Positions 1-6,223 of a stretch of 6,223 bases of DNA are shown here, one piece after another (within the stretch, counting starts at the first letter, position 1; the number at the start of each line of letters is the position of its first letter). The stretch is from a bacterium UBA2214. GTDB taxonomy: Bacteria; Zhuqueibacterota; Zhuqueibacteria; Residuimicrobiales; Residuimicrobiaceae. The notes beneath the pieces were generated by a model. That model saw nothing but the letters and a program-made list of their open reading frames with translations. It made no database searches and was not told the DNA's origin. The stretch spans positions 15,593 to 21,815 of the forward strand of contig DCUM01000102.1 of NCBI GenBank assembly GCA_002327255.1. Reading direction: 5' to 3'. The position numbers and the translations under genes are program-made.

Positions 1-858
1 TTTTTTGCGACGCCGGAAGCGGTGAGCCTGGCCGGCGCCCGGCCGGTATTTGTCGATCACGAGCCGGACTATTACAATATCGATGTCAATCTGATTGAAA
101 AGGCGATCACACCGCGCACCCGGGCGATCATTGCGGTCAATCTCTATGGTCAAGCGGCACAACTGGACGCGATCAAGGCCATCGCGGAAAAGCACCGGCT
201 CGTCCTGATCGAAGACTGCGCCCAGTCGCACCTGGCGACGCTCAACGGGCGCTCCACCGGTACTTTTGGTCTCGCCGGCTGCTTCAGTTTTTATCCCGGC
301 AAAAATCTCGGCGCCTATGGTGAAGGCGGAGCGGTGATCACGCCGGACGAAGCGCTCTATAAAAAATTGATGATGCTGCGCGACCACGGTTCCGCGCAGA
401 AATATCACCACGATCTCATCGGCCATAATTATCGTCTCGAAGGCATGCAGGGCGCCATTCTCGATGTCAAATTGAAGCATCTGCCGCAATGGACCGAAGC
501 GCGCCGCCGCAATGCGGATCTCTATCGCCAATACCTGGCGCCGATCCGGGAGGTCGTGACGCCGCGGGAGATGCCGGGCGCCAGACATGTCTACCATATC
601 TTCTGCATCCGCGCGCCGCGGCGCGATGAATTGATCAAATACCTGTCGGATCATCAGATCTATACCGGCATTCACTACCCCATCCCCTGCCATCTCCAGA
701 AGGCTTATGCGGGGCTGGGATACAAGGCGGGCGATTTCCCCGTCAGCGAAGCGTACGCCGGCCAGCTTTTGTCACTGCCGATGTGCGAGGTTCTGACCGA
801 AGAGGAGATCGTCTATGTCTGCGACACGATCCAGCGGTTTTATGAGGAACGCGCCTGA
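1..858 (+). CDS. DegT/DnrJ/EryC1/StrS sugar aminotransferase (5' partial)
   Basis: This is the C-terminal part of a PLP-dependent aminotransferase that moves an amino group, usually from glutamate, onto a keto-sugar nucleotide in the cytoplasm. The frame is open from base 1, so the GTG at 22 is not the start; the first visible codons (FFATPEAVSLAGARPVFVD) match the family's conserved substrate-loop region. In window numbering, EDCAQSH holds Asp72, which should contact the PLP ring nitrogen, and SFYPGKNLGA holds Lys101, the expected Schiff-base lysine. QKYHHDLIGHNYRLEGMQGA and GIHYPIPCHLQKAY are further family signatures. About 285 codons are present against a usual 360-400, so roughly 80-110 N-terminal residues lie upstream. 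The IHYPIP-HLQ-AY pattern resembles 3-keto sugar transaminases (QdtB/FdtB/DesV and WbpE-like), but the exact substrate cannot be read. The family call is very secure; the product sugar is inference. Confidence 0.96.
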   Translation, partial: FFATPEAVSLAGARPVFVDHEPDYYNIDVNLIEKAITPRTRAIIAVNLYGQAAQLDAIKAIAEKHRLVLIEDCAQSHLATLNGRSTGTFGLAGCFSFYPGKNLGAYGEGGAVITPDEALYKKLMMLRDHGSAQKYHHDLIGHNYRLEGMQGAILDVKLKHLPQWTEARRRNADLYRQYLAPIREVVTPREMPGARHVYHIFCIRAPRRDELIKYLSDHQIYTGIHYPIPCHLQKAYAGLGYKAGDFPVSEAYAGQLLSLPMCEVLTEEEIVYVCDTIQRFYEERA

Positions 859-921
859 GACTGCCCCATCGCGCACATGAGACGGTTTTGGGGGTTACGT
901 AAAAGATCAAGGGAGTTTTTT

Positions 922-927
922 GAGAGG
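922..927 (+). promoter_or_regulatory. Ribosome binding site deciding the deacetylase start
   Basis: GAGAGG lies 9 bases before the ATG at 937. No comparable purine-rich motif precedes the upstream ATG at 877, whose leader is pyrimidine-rich (CTGCCCCATCGCGCAC). This supports 937 as the start. Confidence 0.55.
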
Positions 928-936
928 CATCATGGT

Positions 937-2025
937 ATGAGTGACCGTCGCATGTATCTCTTTGTGCTGCTGCTGTTTGGCGTCTGTGGGTGCGAACGCA
1001 AGCTGGAGATGGTGAGTTCCCGGGAAGATCCAGCGGACGAGCCCAACGTGAAAATCGAAGCGGAGTACGTCGCCCAGGTGCAGAAGTGTCTGTGGTTTGA
1101 GGATAAAGTCGCGGCCTATACCATCTCTTTTGATGATGCCAGAGCCAGTCATTATCAGGTTGCCGGGCCGCTCCTGCATCAGCGCAACATCTGCGGCACC
1201 TTTTTCATCAACACCCGGGAAATCAAAGACTGGTCGGGCTGGCAAAATCTGGCGGATATGGGACACGAAATCGGCTCGCATACCTGGTCGCATCCCAGGA
1301 TGACGGCATTGACCGAGGCGCAGCAGAGGGCGGAACTGGAGCACGCCATTTTTGACATCCGTTCCAACCTGCGCGGTGCCCCGCCGGTGTACAGCTTTTG
1401 TTATCCCTACGGTCTTTTTGATGATGCACTGCGCCGGGTGGTCCAGGAGTACCATATCTCCGCCCGCGGTGGCGGCGGCGTGAATCGCAGCGGCCTCAGC
1501 GATGAAGCCCTGACGATGGTGCGTGGTTCGGGCGTTTACCCACCCTACGATATGACATTGTTTGCGAGGATACTCGCAGAAGCGCTCTCGAAAAAAGGCT
1601 GGGTCAATGTCTATTTTCATTCGGTCAGCGCGCGCGATGACTCCAACGACACCACCATCCCGCTGCGCCGCTTTATCGAGCATCTCGATGACGTTGAAAA
1701 AGTGCGCGGCCAGCTGTGGATCGCCACGCAGGCGCAGGTCGCAAACTATATCAGGCTGCATCGCGATGCCGGGATAAAAGTTGAAGAAATCGATCAAGTC
1801 AGCATCAAGATTTCCCTGGAGCGTCTTCCGGAAAACATTTCTGATATCTCGCGACTCACGGTCAAACTGGCCTTGCCGAACCATTGGCGCAATCACAAGA
1901 TTTTATGGCGAAAGGGAAATCAGAAGAGTCAGGAGATCGTGAACGCTGACGGAGACAGGGTGTATCTTCATATCGGCAGGGATGAAACTGTTTTTTTGGA
2001 AGCAAAAATGAACAAGAAGCGCTAG
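937..2025 (+). CDS. Polysaccharide deacetylase (CE4/NodB-like), probable lipoprotein
   Basis: This is a likely metal-dependent deacetylase acting on N- or O-acetyl groups of a glycan outside the cytoplasm. From Met at 937, the N-terminus has basic residues, a hydrophobic stretch (MYLFVLLLFGV) and a lipobox-like VCGC at about residues 16-19, suggesting a lipid-anchored Cys19. The NodB motifs follow in order: ISFDDA (Asp66, Asp67), HTWSH (His115, His119, the metal-binding pair with Asp67), FCYPYG at about 154-159 and VYFHS with His228 as the candidate catalytic histidine. Motif 1 ends in Ala rather than the usual Gly, and motif 3 lacks the classical Arg, as in many YPYG-type relatives. The last 80 or so residues alternate hydrophobic and polar positions and may form a small beta-sandwich. 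The frame also allows ATG 877 (382 aa), but codons 877-936 use AGA, AGG, TTA and TCA, unlike the rest, and would bury the signal peptide. ATG 952 is also possible. Substrate unknown. Confidence 0.88.
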   Translation: MSDRRMYLFVLLLFGVCGCERKLEMVSSREDPADEPNVKIEAEYVAQVQKCLWFEDKVAAYTISFDDARASHYQVAGPLLHQRNICGTFFINTREIKDWSGWQNLADMGHEIGSHTWSHPRMTALTEAQQRAELEHAIFDIRSNLRGAPPVYSFCYPYGLFDDALRRVVQEYHISARGGGGVNRSGLSDEALTMVRGSGVYPPYDMTLFARILAEALSKKGWVNVYFHSVSARDDSNDTTIPLRRFIEHLDDVEKVRGQLWIATQAQVANYIRLHRDAGIKVEEIDQVSIKISLERLPENISDISRLTVKLALPNHWRNHKILWRKGNQKSQEIVNADGDRVYLHIGRDETVFLEAKMNKKR

Positions 2026-2034
2026 CACTGGTGC

Positions 2035-3243
2035 ATGCCGCCGCAAAAAAACATATTGATGATCCTGCAGGCCGATTATCCACCCGACATCCGCCTCACC
2101 AAGGAGATCGACGCACTGGTGCAGGCCGGTTGCAGGGTCTATTTGCTGTGTCACAACAAGGGCAACCAGCCGCGGGTGGAAGAGGTGGACGGCGCCACGG
2201 TGCTGCGACTGCGCCACTACGGCGCACGCTGGAGTGCGCTCATCAACACGCCGCTTTTTTTCAATCCGGTGTGGCTGCTGGGCCTCCGCCGCGCCATCCG
2301 GCGCTATGCCATCACCTCGCTGCACGTGCACGATCTGCCGCTGGCGATGTCGGCCTTGTGGATGGGGCGGTGGTTCAGGATACCGGTGGTGTTTGATGTG
2401 CATGAAAACTATCCCGAAGCGATGCGCATCTGGGGGCGCAAGGGCCTGTTGTGGTTCCTCTTTCGCAATCCCTGGCTGGCGGAAAAACTGGAGCGCCGCT
2501 GTCTCGATCAAGCCGATGCCGTGATCACGGTCTCGGAGGAGCATCGCGCCTTTTTCATACGCCGCGGCGTCGCGGCGGACAAGATCCATTTTGTCGGCAA
2601 TACCGTGGATTATGAATCCTACGTCGCGATGCCGGTCGATCCGGCCATCGTGGCGCGTTATCGGGATGAGTATGTTCTGGAATATCTCGGCAAGTTCGGA
2701 CCGGAACGGGATCTGGAGACCGCCATTCGCGGCCTGCGCCATCTCGTGCCGCACATCCCCAACATCCGCCTGCTTTTGGTGGGGGATGGCCCCAACGTCG
2801 CGGCGCTGCAGCACTGCGCCCGGGAAGAAGGCGTCGCGGAGCGCGTCGAGATCACGGGATGGGTTCCCTTCGCGCAGACCGCATCCTATATTTCGGCGTG
2901 TCACATCTGCATTGTGCCACAGCCGTCGAATCCGTTCATCGACAATACCATACCGCACAAGATCTTCCAGTACATGGCGCTGGAGAAACCGGTGGTCTGC
3001 TCCGATGCCAAAGCCCTGGTGCGGATTGTGCGCGAAAGTCAATGCGGCGAAGTGTTTCCCTCCCGTTCGCCGCAGGGCTTTGCCGAGGCGGTGCTGAAAA
3101 TTTGTCGCGGCGATTTATCCTACGGAAAAAATGGCCGCCGCGCGGTCGAGGAAAAATACAACTGGCGCACTTCGTCGCGGACACTCATCGCGCTCTATCA
3201 TAACCTTTATTCAGATTTACTGGACAGGAACGGAGCGGTTTGA
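2035..3243 (+). CDS. Glycosyltransferase family 4 (GT-B fold)
   Basis: This is a predicted cytoplasmic retaining glycosyltransferase that adds a sugar from a nucleotide donor to a lipid-linked or growing glycan. The N-terminal acceptor half (about 1-190) contains MILQADYPPDIRLTKEIDAL, HVHDLPLAMSA, PVVFDVHENYPE and the linker motif VITVSEEH. The C-terminal donor half contains YLGKFGPERDLETAI (218-231), LLLVGDGP (246-253), ITGWVPF and TIPHKIFQYMALEKPVV (305-321). At 402 aa it is of normal length and has no membrane helix. In the donor-site block the usual FEYM glutamate, second of the EX7E pair, is Gln312, and the position eight residues earlier is Asn304. ATG 2035 gives a complete N-terminus but has only a weak Shine-Dalgarno; ATG 2059 would cut into the first beta strand. 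It starts 9 bases after the deacetylase stop and ends overlapping the next gene, so operon membership is strong. Donor and linkage cannot be assigned. Confidence 0.93.
   Translation: MPPQKNILMILQADYPPDIRLTKEIDALVQAGCRVYLLCHNKGNQPRVEEVDGATVLRLRHYGARWSALINTPLFFNPVWLLGLRRAIRRYAITSLHVHDLPLAMSALWMGRWFRIPVVFDVHENYPEAMRIWGRKGLLWFLFRNPWLAEKLERRCLDQADAVITVSEEHRAFFIRRGVAADKIHFVGNTVDYESYVAMPVDPAIVARYRDEYVLEYLGKFGPERDLETAIRGLRHLVPHIPNIRLLLVGDGPNVAALQHCAREEGVAERVEITGWVPFAQTASYISACHICIVPQPSNPFIDNTIPHKIFQYMALEKPVVCSDAKALVRIVRESQCGEVFPSRSPQGFAEAVLKICRGDLSYGKNGRRAVEEKYNWRTSSRTLIALYHNLYSDLLDRNGAV
3226..3235 (+). promoter_or_regulatory. Ribosome binding site for the TTG-started glycosyltransferase
   Basis: AGGAACGGAG sits inside the end of the preceding gene. 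Its AGGA is 10 bases, and its GGAG 4 bases, before the TTG at 3240. It supports initiation there, probably coupled to translation of the upstream gene. Confidence 0.5.
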
Positions 3244-4244
3244 CGGCTGAAACGATAAAAAGAGAGTTACCCCTGGTCTCATTTGTCATTCCGATGCTCA
3301 ATGAGGCCGGGGCCATCCGGCGCTGCATCGAATCGATTCTGCAACAGGATTATCCGGCGGACAGGCTGGAGATCGTCGTCGTCGATGGACTCTCGCAGGA
3401 TGGCTCGCGCGAAGAGGTCGCCGCGCTGGCGGCGGCGCATGACAATGTGCACCTGTACGACAATCCGCTCAAGCGCACGCCCGTCAGCCTGAACACCGGG
3501 GTCCGTAACGCCACAGGAGAGGTCATCATCATCCTCGGTGCCCACACGCGCATCGAGCCCGATTTTGTTCATTGGAATGTTCACTATATGCGCGAACTCG
3601 ATATCCAATGCGTCGGCGGCACCCAGGTCAATACCGGCGACACCTTCTGGCAGTCGGCCATCGGCGTGGGCATGGGGTCGCGTTTCGGCATCCCCAGTGC
3701 GCCCTATCGCTTTTACCGCAAAAAACGCTTTGTCGACACGGTGGTCTATGCCGCCTATGCGCGCGAGCTCTTCGACGAAGTGGGCTATTTCGATGAAGAG
3801 CTGCATATCTCCGAGGATGCCGAATTCAATTGGCGCATCCGCAAGGCGGGACACAAAATATTCTTCACGCCTGAAATCGTATCCTGGTATTATCCGCGCC
3901 CCAATCTGCGCAAACTGGCGAGACAGTTTTTCAACTATGGCATCCTGCGCGTCAACGTCATCAAGAAACATCCGGATGCGGCCAAAGCCGTGCATCTGGT
4001 GCCCCCGCTGTTCGTGCTCGGCACCCTCACGCTGCTGGCACTGGGAGTTATGTGGAAAAGTTTCTGGATCGCCTGTGGCGCGCTGTGGCTGCTCTATCTG
4101 CTCTACCTGGTGCTGGCCGCCTGGATCACCAGCCGCCAGAATGGCTGTTACCGCTATCTGGCAGCCTTGCCGGCCGTTTTTATGACCATGCATCTCTCCT
4201 GGGGGAGTGGATTTCTGACCGGCATTTTTAAAACCTACAAATAG
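3240..4244 (+). CDS. Family 2 glycosyltransferase, ExoA-like, membrane-associated
   Basis: This is a predicted GT-A fold inverting glycosyltransferase, similar in plan to ExoA of succinoglycan synthesis, likely extending the lipid-linked repeat unit at the inner face of the cytoplasmic membrane. LVSFVIPMLNEAGAIRRCIE (12-31) opens the nucleotide-binding fold. VVVDGLSQDGS (46-56) is the typical ExoA-type form of the DGSxDGT loop. ILGAHTRIEPDF (98-109) occupies the DxD position, and HISEDAEFNWRIRKAG (189-204) carries the acidic acceptor-site motif. WYYPRPNLRKLARQFFNYG (217-234) follows. Hydrophobic stretches at about 253-271, 274-296 and possibly 305-321 form a C-terminal membrane anchor. The first Asp of the usual DAH/DxD is Gly100. 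An in-frame stop at 3201-3203 and no ATG before the conserved fold leave TTG 3240 as the plausible start; TTGA overlaps the previous stop by 4 bases, implying translational coupling. The sugar donor is not determinable. Confidence 0.92.
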   Translation: MTAETIKRELPLVSFVIPMLNEAGAIRRCIESILQQDYPADRLEIVVVDGLSQDGSREEVAALAAAHDNVHLYDNPLKRTPVSLNTGVRNATGEVIIILGAHTRIEPDFVHWNVHYMRELDIQCVGGTQVNTGDTFWQSAIGVGMGSRFGIPSAPYRFYRKKRFVDTVVYAAYARELFDEVGYFDEELHISEDAEFNWRIRKAGHKIFFTPEIVSWYYPRPNLRKLARQFFNYGILRVNVIKKHPDAAKAVHLVPPLFVLGTLTLLALGVMWKSFWIACGALWLLYLLYLVLAAWITSRQNGCYRYLAALPAVFMTMHLSWGSGFLTGIFKTYK

Positions 4245-4262
4245 TACGGAATCGCATATCGT

Positions 4263-5663
4263 ATGCCCAAACCGCTCGAAAAAATAGTGTTGCTGCTGGT
4301 CGATTTCATCACCATCAACCTGGCCTTCTGGGGATTGCTGCAGCTGCGCAGCAGCTTTCATCTTTTTGTGGAATCCGGGCCCGGATTGCAGGTGCAAATT
4401 TTTCTCTTCATCTATTTGTTCTGGCTGGTGCTGTTCCTGTTCTTCGGATTGTATCAATCCTGGTATTTGAAATCGCGGTTTGATGAACTCATTTCCGTCT
4501 TCAAGACCATCCTGTTCGGCACCTTTTTGATCTTTGTGCTCACCTTCGAACCGGAAAAAGATCTCTCCGGGCCGCCGACCGTCGGGCGCTTCATGATCAT
4601 CAGCTATTCGCTGCTGATGTTGATTTGTGTGGGCGCCGGCCGGCTCATTCTCCACACCATCCAGCGCAAGCTGCTGCAGTCCGGTTTCGGACAGCGCAAC
4701 ACCCTGATCGTCGGGTATAACGTCAAGGCGCAAAAGCTGGCCGAGAAAATCCGCCAATTCCCGGCGCTCGGATACCGCGTGACCGGTTTTCTCAGCCTCA
4801 ATGCCGAAGATAACGGCCACAAATATCAGCATATTCACGTCTATGGCGGGTTGAAAAAATTAAAGACCGCGGTGAAGAATCGCAAGATCGAAGAGGTCAT
4901 TCTCTCTCTCGGCCAGACGCCGCACAGGCGGGTGATGTACATCATCGGGTTGCTGGAGCAGTTGCCGGTGAACATCAAAATCGAACCGGATTTGTATGAC
5001 ATCGTCATGGGCCAGGCGCGGACGCAGCAGATTTACGGTTTTCCGCTCATCGAAATCAATCCGCAGATCATGCAGCCCTGGGAACAGCGCGTCAAACGCG
5101 TCATGGATGTGCTCTTTTCCATTTTCTTTCTGATTGTCATGCTGCCGTTTTTTGTCATCCTGGCGGTGCTCATCAAACTCGATTCGCGCGGACCGGTCTT
5201 TTTCAAGCAGAAGCGCGTCGGCCGCAATGGCGAGGTCTTCACCATCTACAAATTCCGTACCATGGTTCAGGACGCGGAAAAACTGACCGGTCCGGTGTGG
5301 GCGGGCAAGAAAGATCCGCGCATCACGCGCATGGGGCGGATCATGCGCAAGCTGCGGCTGGACGAATTTCCGCAATTCATCAATGTGCTCTATGGCGATA
5401 TGAGCCTGGTGGGCCCGCGTCCGGAACGGCCCTACTTTGTGGAAAAACTCAAACGCGAATATCCCTACTACCTGCGCCGCCTCAAAGTCAAGCCCGGCAT
5501 CACCGGCTGGGCGCAAGTCAAGGGGGAATACGACACGACCATCGAAGAGGTCAAGGAGAAACTGGCTTACGATCTCTATTACATCGAGAATATCTCGCTG
5601 CGCATGGATTTGCGCATTCTCTTTCATACCATCGCCGTGATGCTGCGATTCAAGGGACAATAA
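4263..5663 (+). CDS. Polyprenyl-phosphate sugar-phosphate transferase (WbaP/WcaJ type)
   Basis: This enzyme is expected to start repeat-unit synthesis by moving a sugar-1-phosphate (commonly glucose or galactose) from a UDP-sugar onto undecaprenyl phosphate in the inner membrane. At 466 aa it has the full-length layout: membrane helices near 8-28, 43-64, 78-95 and 110-130; a Rossmann-like CoA-binding-type domain from about 145 (TLIVGYN) to 265; then the catalytic bacterial sugar transferase domain. That domain begins with KRVMDVLFS (278-286) and a membrane re-entrant helix (about 282-304), followed by GPVFFKQKRVGRNGEVFTIYK and FRTM (310-334). Next come LDEFPQFINVLYGDMSLVGP and RPE (366-389), with Asp367-Glu368 matching the catalytic dyad known from PglC, and KPGITGWAQV (410-419). 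The middle domain's glycine motif is degenerate (VGYNVKA). ATG 4263 is the first start after the previous stop, 18 bases downstream; an ACGGA at 4246-4250 is a poor, distant ribosome site. The sugar is unknown. Confidence 0.95.
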   Translation: MPKPLEKIVLLLVDFITINLAFWGLLQLRSSFHLFVESGPGLQVQIFLFIYLFWLVLFLFFGLYQSWYLKSRFDELISVFKTILFGTFLIFVLTFEPEKDLSGPPTVGRFMIISYSLLMLICVGAGRLILHTIQRKLLQSGFGQRNTLIVGYNVKAQKLAEKIRQFPALGYRVTGFLSLNAEDNGHKYQHIHVYGGLKKLKTAVKNRKIEEVILSLGQTPHRRVMYIIGLLEQLPVNIKIEPDLYDIVMGQARTQQIYGFPLIEINPQIMQPWEQRVKRVMDVLFSIFFLIVMLPFFVILAVLIKLDSRGPVFFKQKRVGRNGEVFTIYKFRTMVQDAEKLTGPVWAGKKDPRITRMGRIMRKLRLDEFPQFINVLYGDMSLVGPRPERPYFVEKLKREYPYYLRRLKVKPGITGWAQVKGEYDTTIEEVKEKLAYDLYYIENISLRMDLRILFHTIAVMLRFKGQ

Positions 5664-5667
5664 GGAT

Positions 5668-5673
5668 GAGGTG
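5668..5673 (+). promoter_or_regulatory. Strong ribosome binding site for serS
   Basis: GAGGTG, a close match to the anti-Shine-Dalgarno complement, ends 6 bases before the ATG at 5680. It lies within the 16-base gap after the sugar transferase stop and fixes the serS start; it is the best ribosome site in the window. Confidence 0.75.
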
Positions 5674-5679
5674 GTTGCC

Positions 5680-6223
5680 ATGCTCGATTTAAAATTTATT
5701 CGGGAAAATGCGGACCTGGTACGCAAGGCCATTGCGGAAAAGGGCGACCATGCCGATCTCGATGGTTTGCTGGCATTCGATGTCCAGCGCCGGGAAATCA
5801 TCGGCGCGGTGGAATCGGCGCGCGCCCAGCAGAACAAGGTGACCCTGCAGATCGCCGAAATGAAAAAGGCGAAACAGGATGCGGCCGCCGTCATCGCCGA
5901 GATGCGGGCCGTCTCGGATCGCATCAGGGAACTGGAGGAACAGTTGCGCGAGGCCGAGGAAAAGATATTTCAGATTCAGATTCGTATCCCCAATATCGCG
6001 CACGCCACGGTTCCCGTCGGCGACGCGAGCCACAATCAGATCGTGCGGCAGTGGGGCGAGGTGCCGCAACAGGATTTCAAGCCGCTGCCGCATTACGAAA
6101 TCGCCGAAAAGCTGGGACTGGTGGAATTCAACCGCACCTCGCGGATGTCGGGCGCCTCGTTTGTCGGTTATCGCGGTCTCGGGGCGAAGCTGGAACGCGC
6201 GCTCATCAATTTCATGCTCGATT
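5680..6223 (+). CDS. serS: Seryl-tRNA synthetase (3' partial)
   Basis: This class II aminoacyl-tRNA synthetase charges tRNA-Ser (and tRNA-Sec where present) with serine in the cytoplasm. The 181 complete codons before the right edge begin MLDLKFIRENADLVRKAI, the typical bacterial SerRS N-terminus. A charged region at about residues 36-102 forms the two-helix coiled-coil arm that grips the long variable arm of tRNA-Ser. IPNIAHATVPVG (103-114) then marks the linker into the catalytic domain. HYEIAEKLGLVEFNRTSRMS (138-157) and GLGAKLERALINFMLD (166-181) are family signatures, the latter at the motif 1 helix. Motifs 2 and 3 lie beyond the window; full length would be about 420-430 aa. No frameshift is seen and codon use matches the neighbours. 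The gap to the upstream gene is only 16 bases with no terminator, so co-transcription with the glycan genes is likely, though an internal promoter cannot be excluded. Confidence 0.97.
   Translation, partial: MLDLKFIRENADLVRKAIAEKGDHADLDGLLAFDVQRREIIGAVESARAQQNKVTLQIAEMKKAKQDAAAVIAEMRAVSDRIRELEEQLREAEEKIFQIQIRIPNIAHATVPVGDASHNQIVRQWGEVPQQDFKPLPHYEIAEKLGLVEFNRTSRMSGASFVGYRGLGAKLERALINFMLD

Noticed and set aside
22..858. GTG at 22 as the true start of the aminotransferase.
   Set aside because: The frame is open back to base 1 and encodes conserved family residues before this codon, so the gene starts outside the window.
895..902. The palindrome TTACGTAA as an operator.
   Set aside because: An isolated 8-base palindrome with no flanking symmetry or recognisable promoter is too weak to call as a regulatory feature.
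907..1896. A 329-codon open frame on the - strand opposite the deacetylase.
   Set aside because: The + strand reading carries all the CE4 motifs in order; the antisense reading has none that I recognise.
1903..3042. A 379-codon open frame on the - strand opposite the family 4 glycosyltransferase.
   Set aside because: Same antisense-shadow composition, no recognisable motifs, and it crosses a gene junction on the coding strand.
4242..4265. Possible readthrough fusion of the two downstream membrane glycan genes, which share a frame and are separated by a TAG and six codons.
   Set aside because: Each protein is full length on its own with a complete N- and C-terminus; sharing a frame is a one-in-three coincidence.
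3279..4838. A 519-codon open frame on the - strand opposite the two downstream membrane glycan genes.
   Set aside because: It spans two well-supported + strand genes with clear family motifs. Its translation is rich in His, Asp, Gln and Arg with no recognisable fold, as expected for the antisense of G/C-biased codons.
4860..5924. A 354-codon open frame on the - strand opposite the sugar transferase end and the serS start.
   Set aside because: It covers strongly conserved sugar transferase and SerRS coding sequence, and its own translation shows no family signature.

Overview
This window is a compact run of six genes, all on the + strand. It reads as the end of a surface- or exopolysaccharide cluster running directly into a housekeeping gene. 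By eye the DNA is moderately GC-rich, with G/C-biased third codon positions. A probable lipoprotein signal peptide and a cluster of the undecaprenyl-phosphate type suggest a bacterium, most likely Gram-negative with two membranes. Nothing seen here fixes the phylum. No RNA genes, mobile elements, CRISPR arrays, long repeats or convincing terminators were found.

Layout: (1) 1-858, the C-terminal part of a PLP-dependent DegT/DnrJ/EryC1/StrS sugar aminotransferase, cut by the left edge. (2) About 937-2025, a CE4 (NodB-like) polysaccharide deacetylase that looks lipid-anchored and carries an extra C-terminal beta-rich region. (3) 2035-3243, a GT-B fold family 4 glycosyltransferase. (4) 3240-4244, an ExoA-like GT-A fold family 2 glycosyltransferase with C-terminal membrane helices and a TTG start overlapping the previous stop. 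(5) 4263-5663, a full-length WbaP/WcaJ-type polyprenyl-phosphate sugar-phosphate transferase. (6) 5680-6223, the N-terminal 181 codons of seryl-tRNA synthetase (serS), cut by the right edge.

Gaps are short: 78 bases before gene 2 if its start is 937, then 9, a 4-base overlap, 18 and 16 bases. This fits one transcript in which serS may be co-transcribed with glycan genes. Inferred roles: the aminotransferase makes an amino-sugar nucleotide, gene 5 loads the first sugar phosphate onto undecaprenyl phosphate, genes 3 and 4 extend the lipid-linked repeat unit in the cytoplasm, and the deacetylase trims the glycan after export. No flippase, polymerase or outer-membrane export gene is in the window, so the cluster must continue to the left or lie elsewhere.

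I see no sign of an undescribed system. The points worth a second look are the exported deacetylase beside an aminotransferase, variant residues in both glycosyltransferases, the deacetylase start, and serS joined to the end of the glycan operon.
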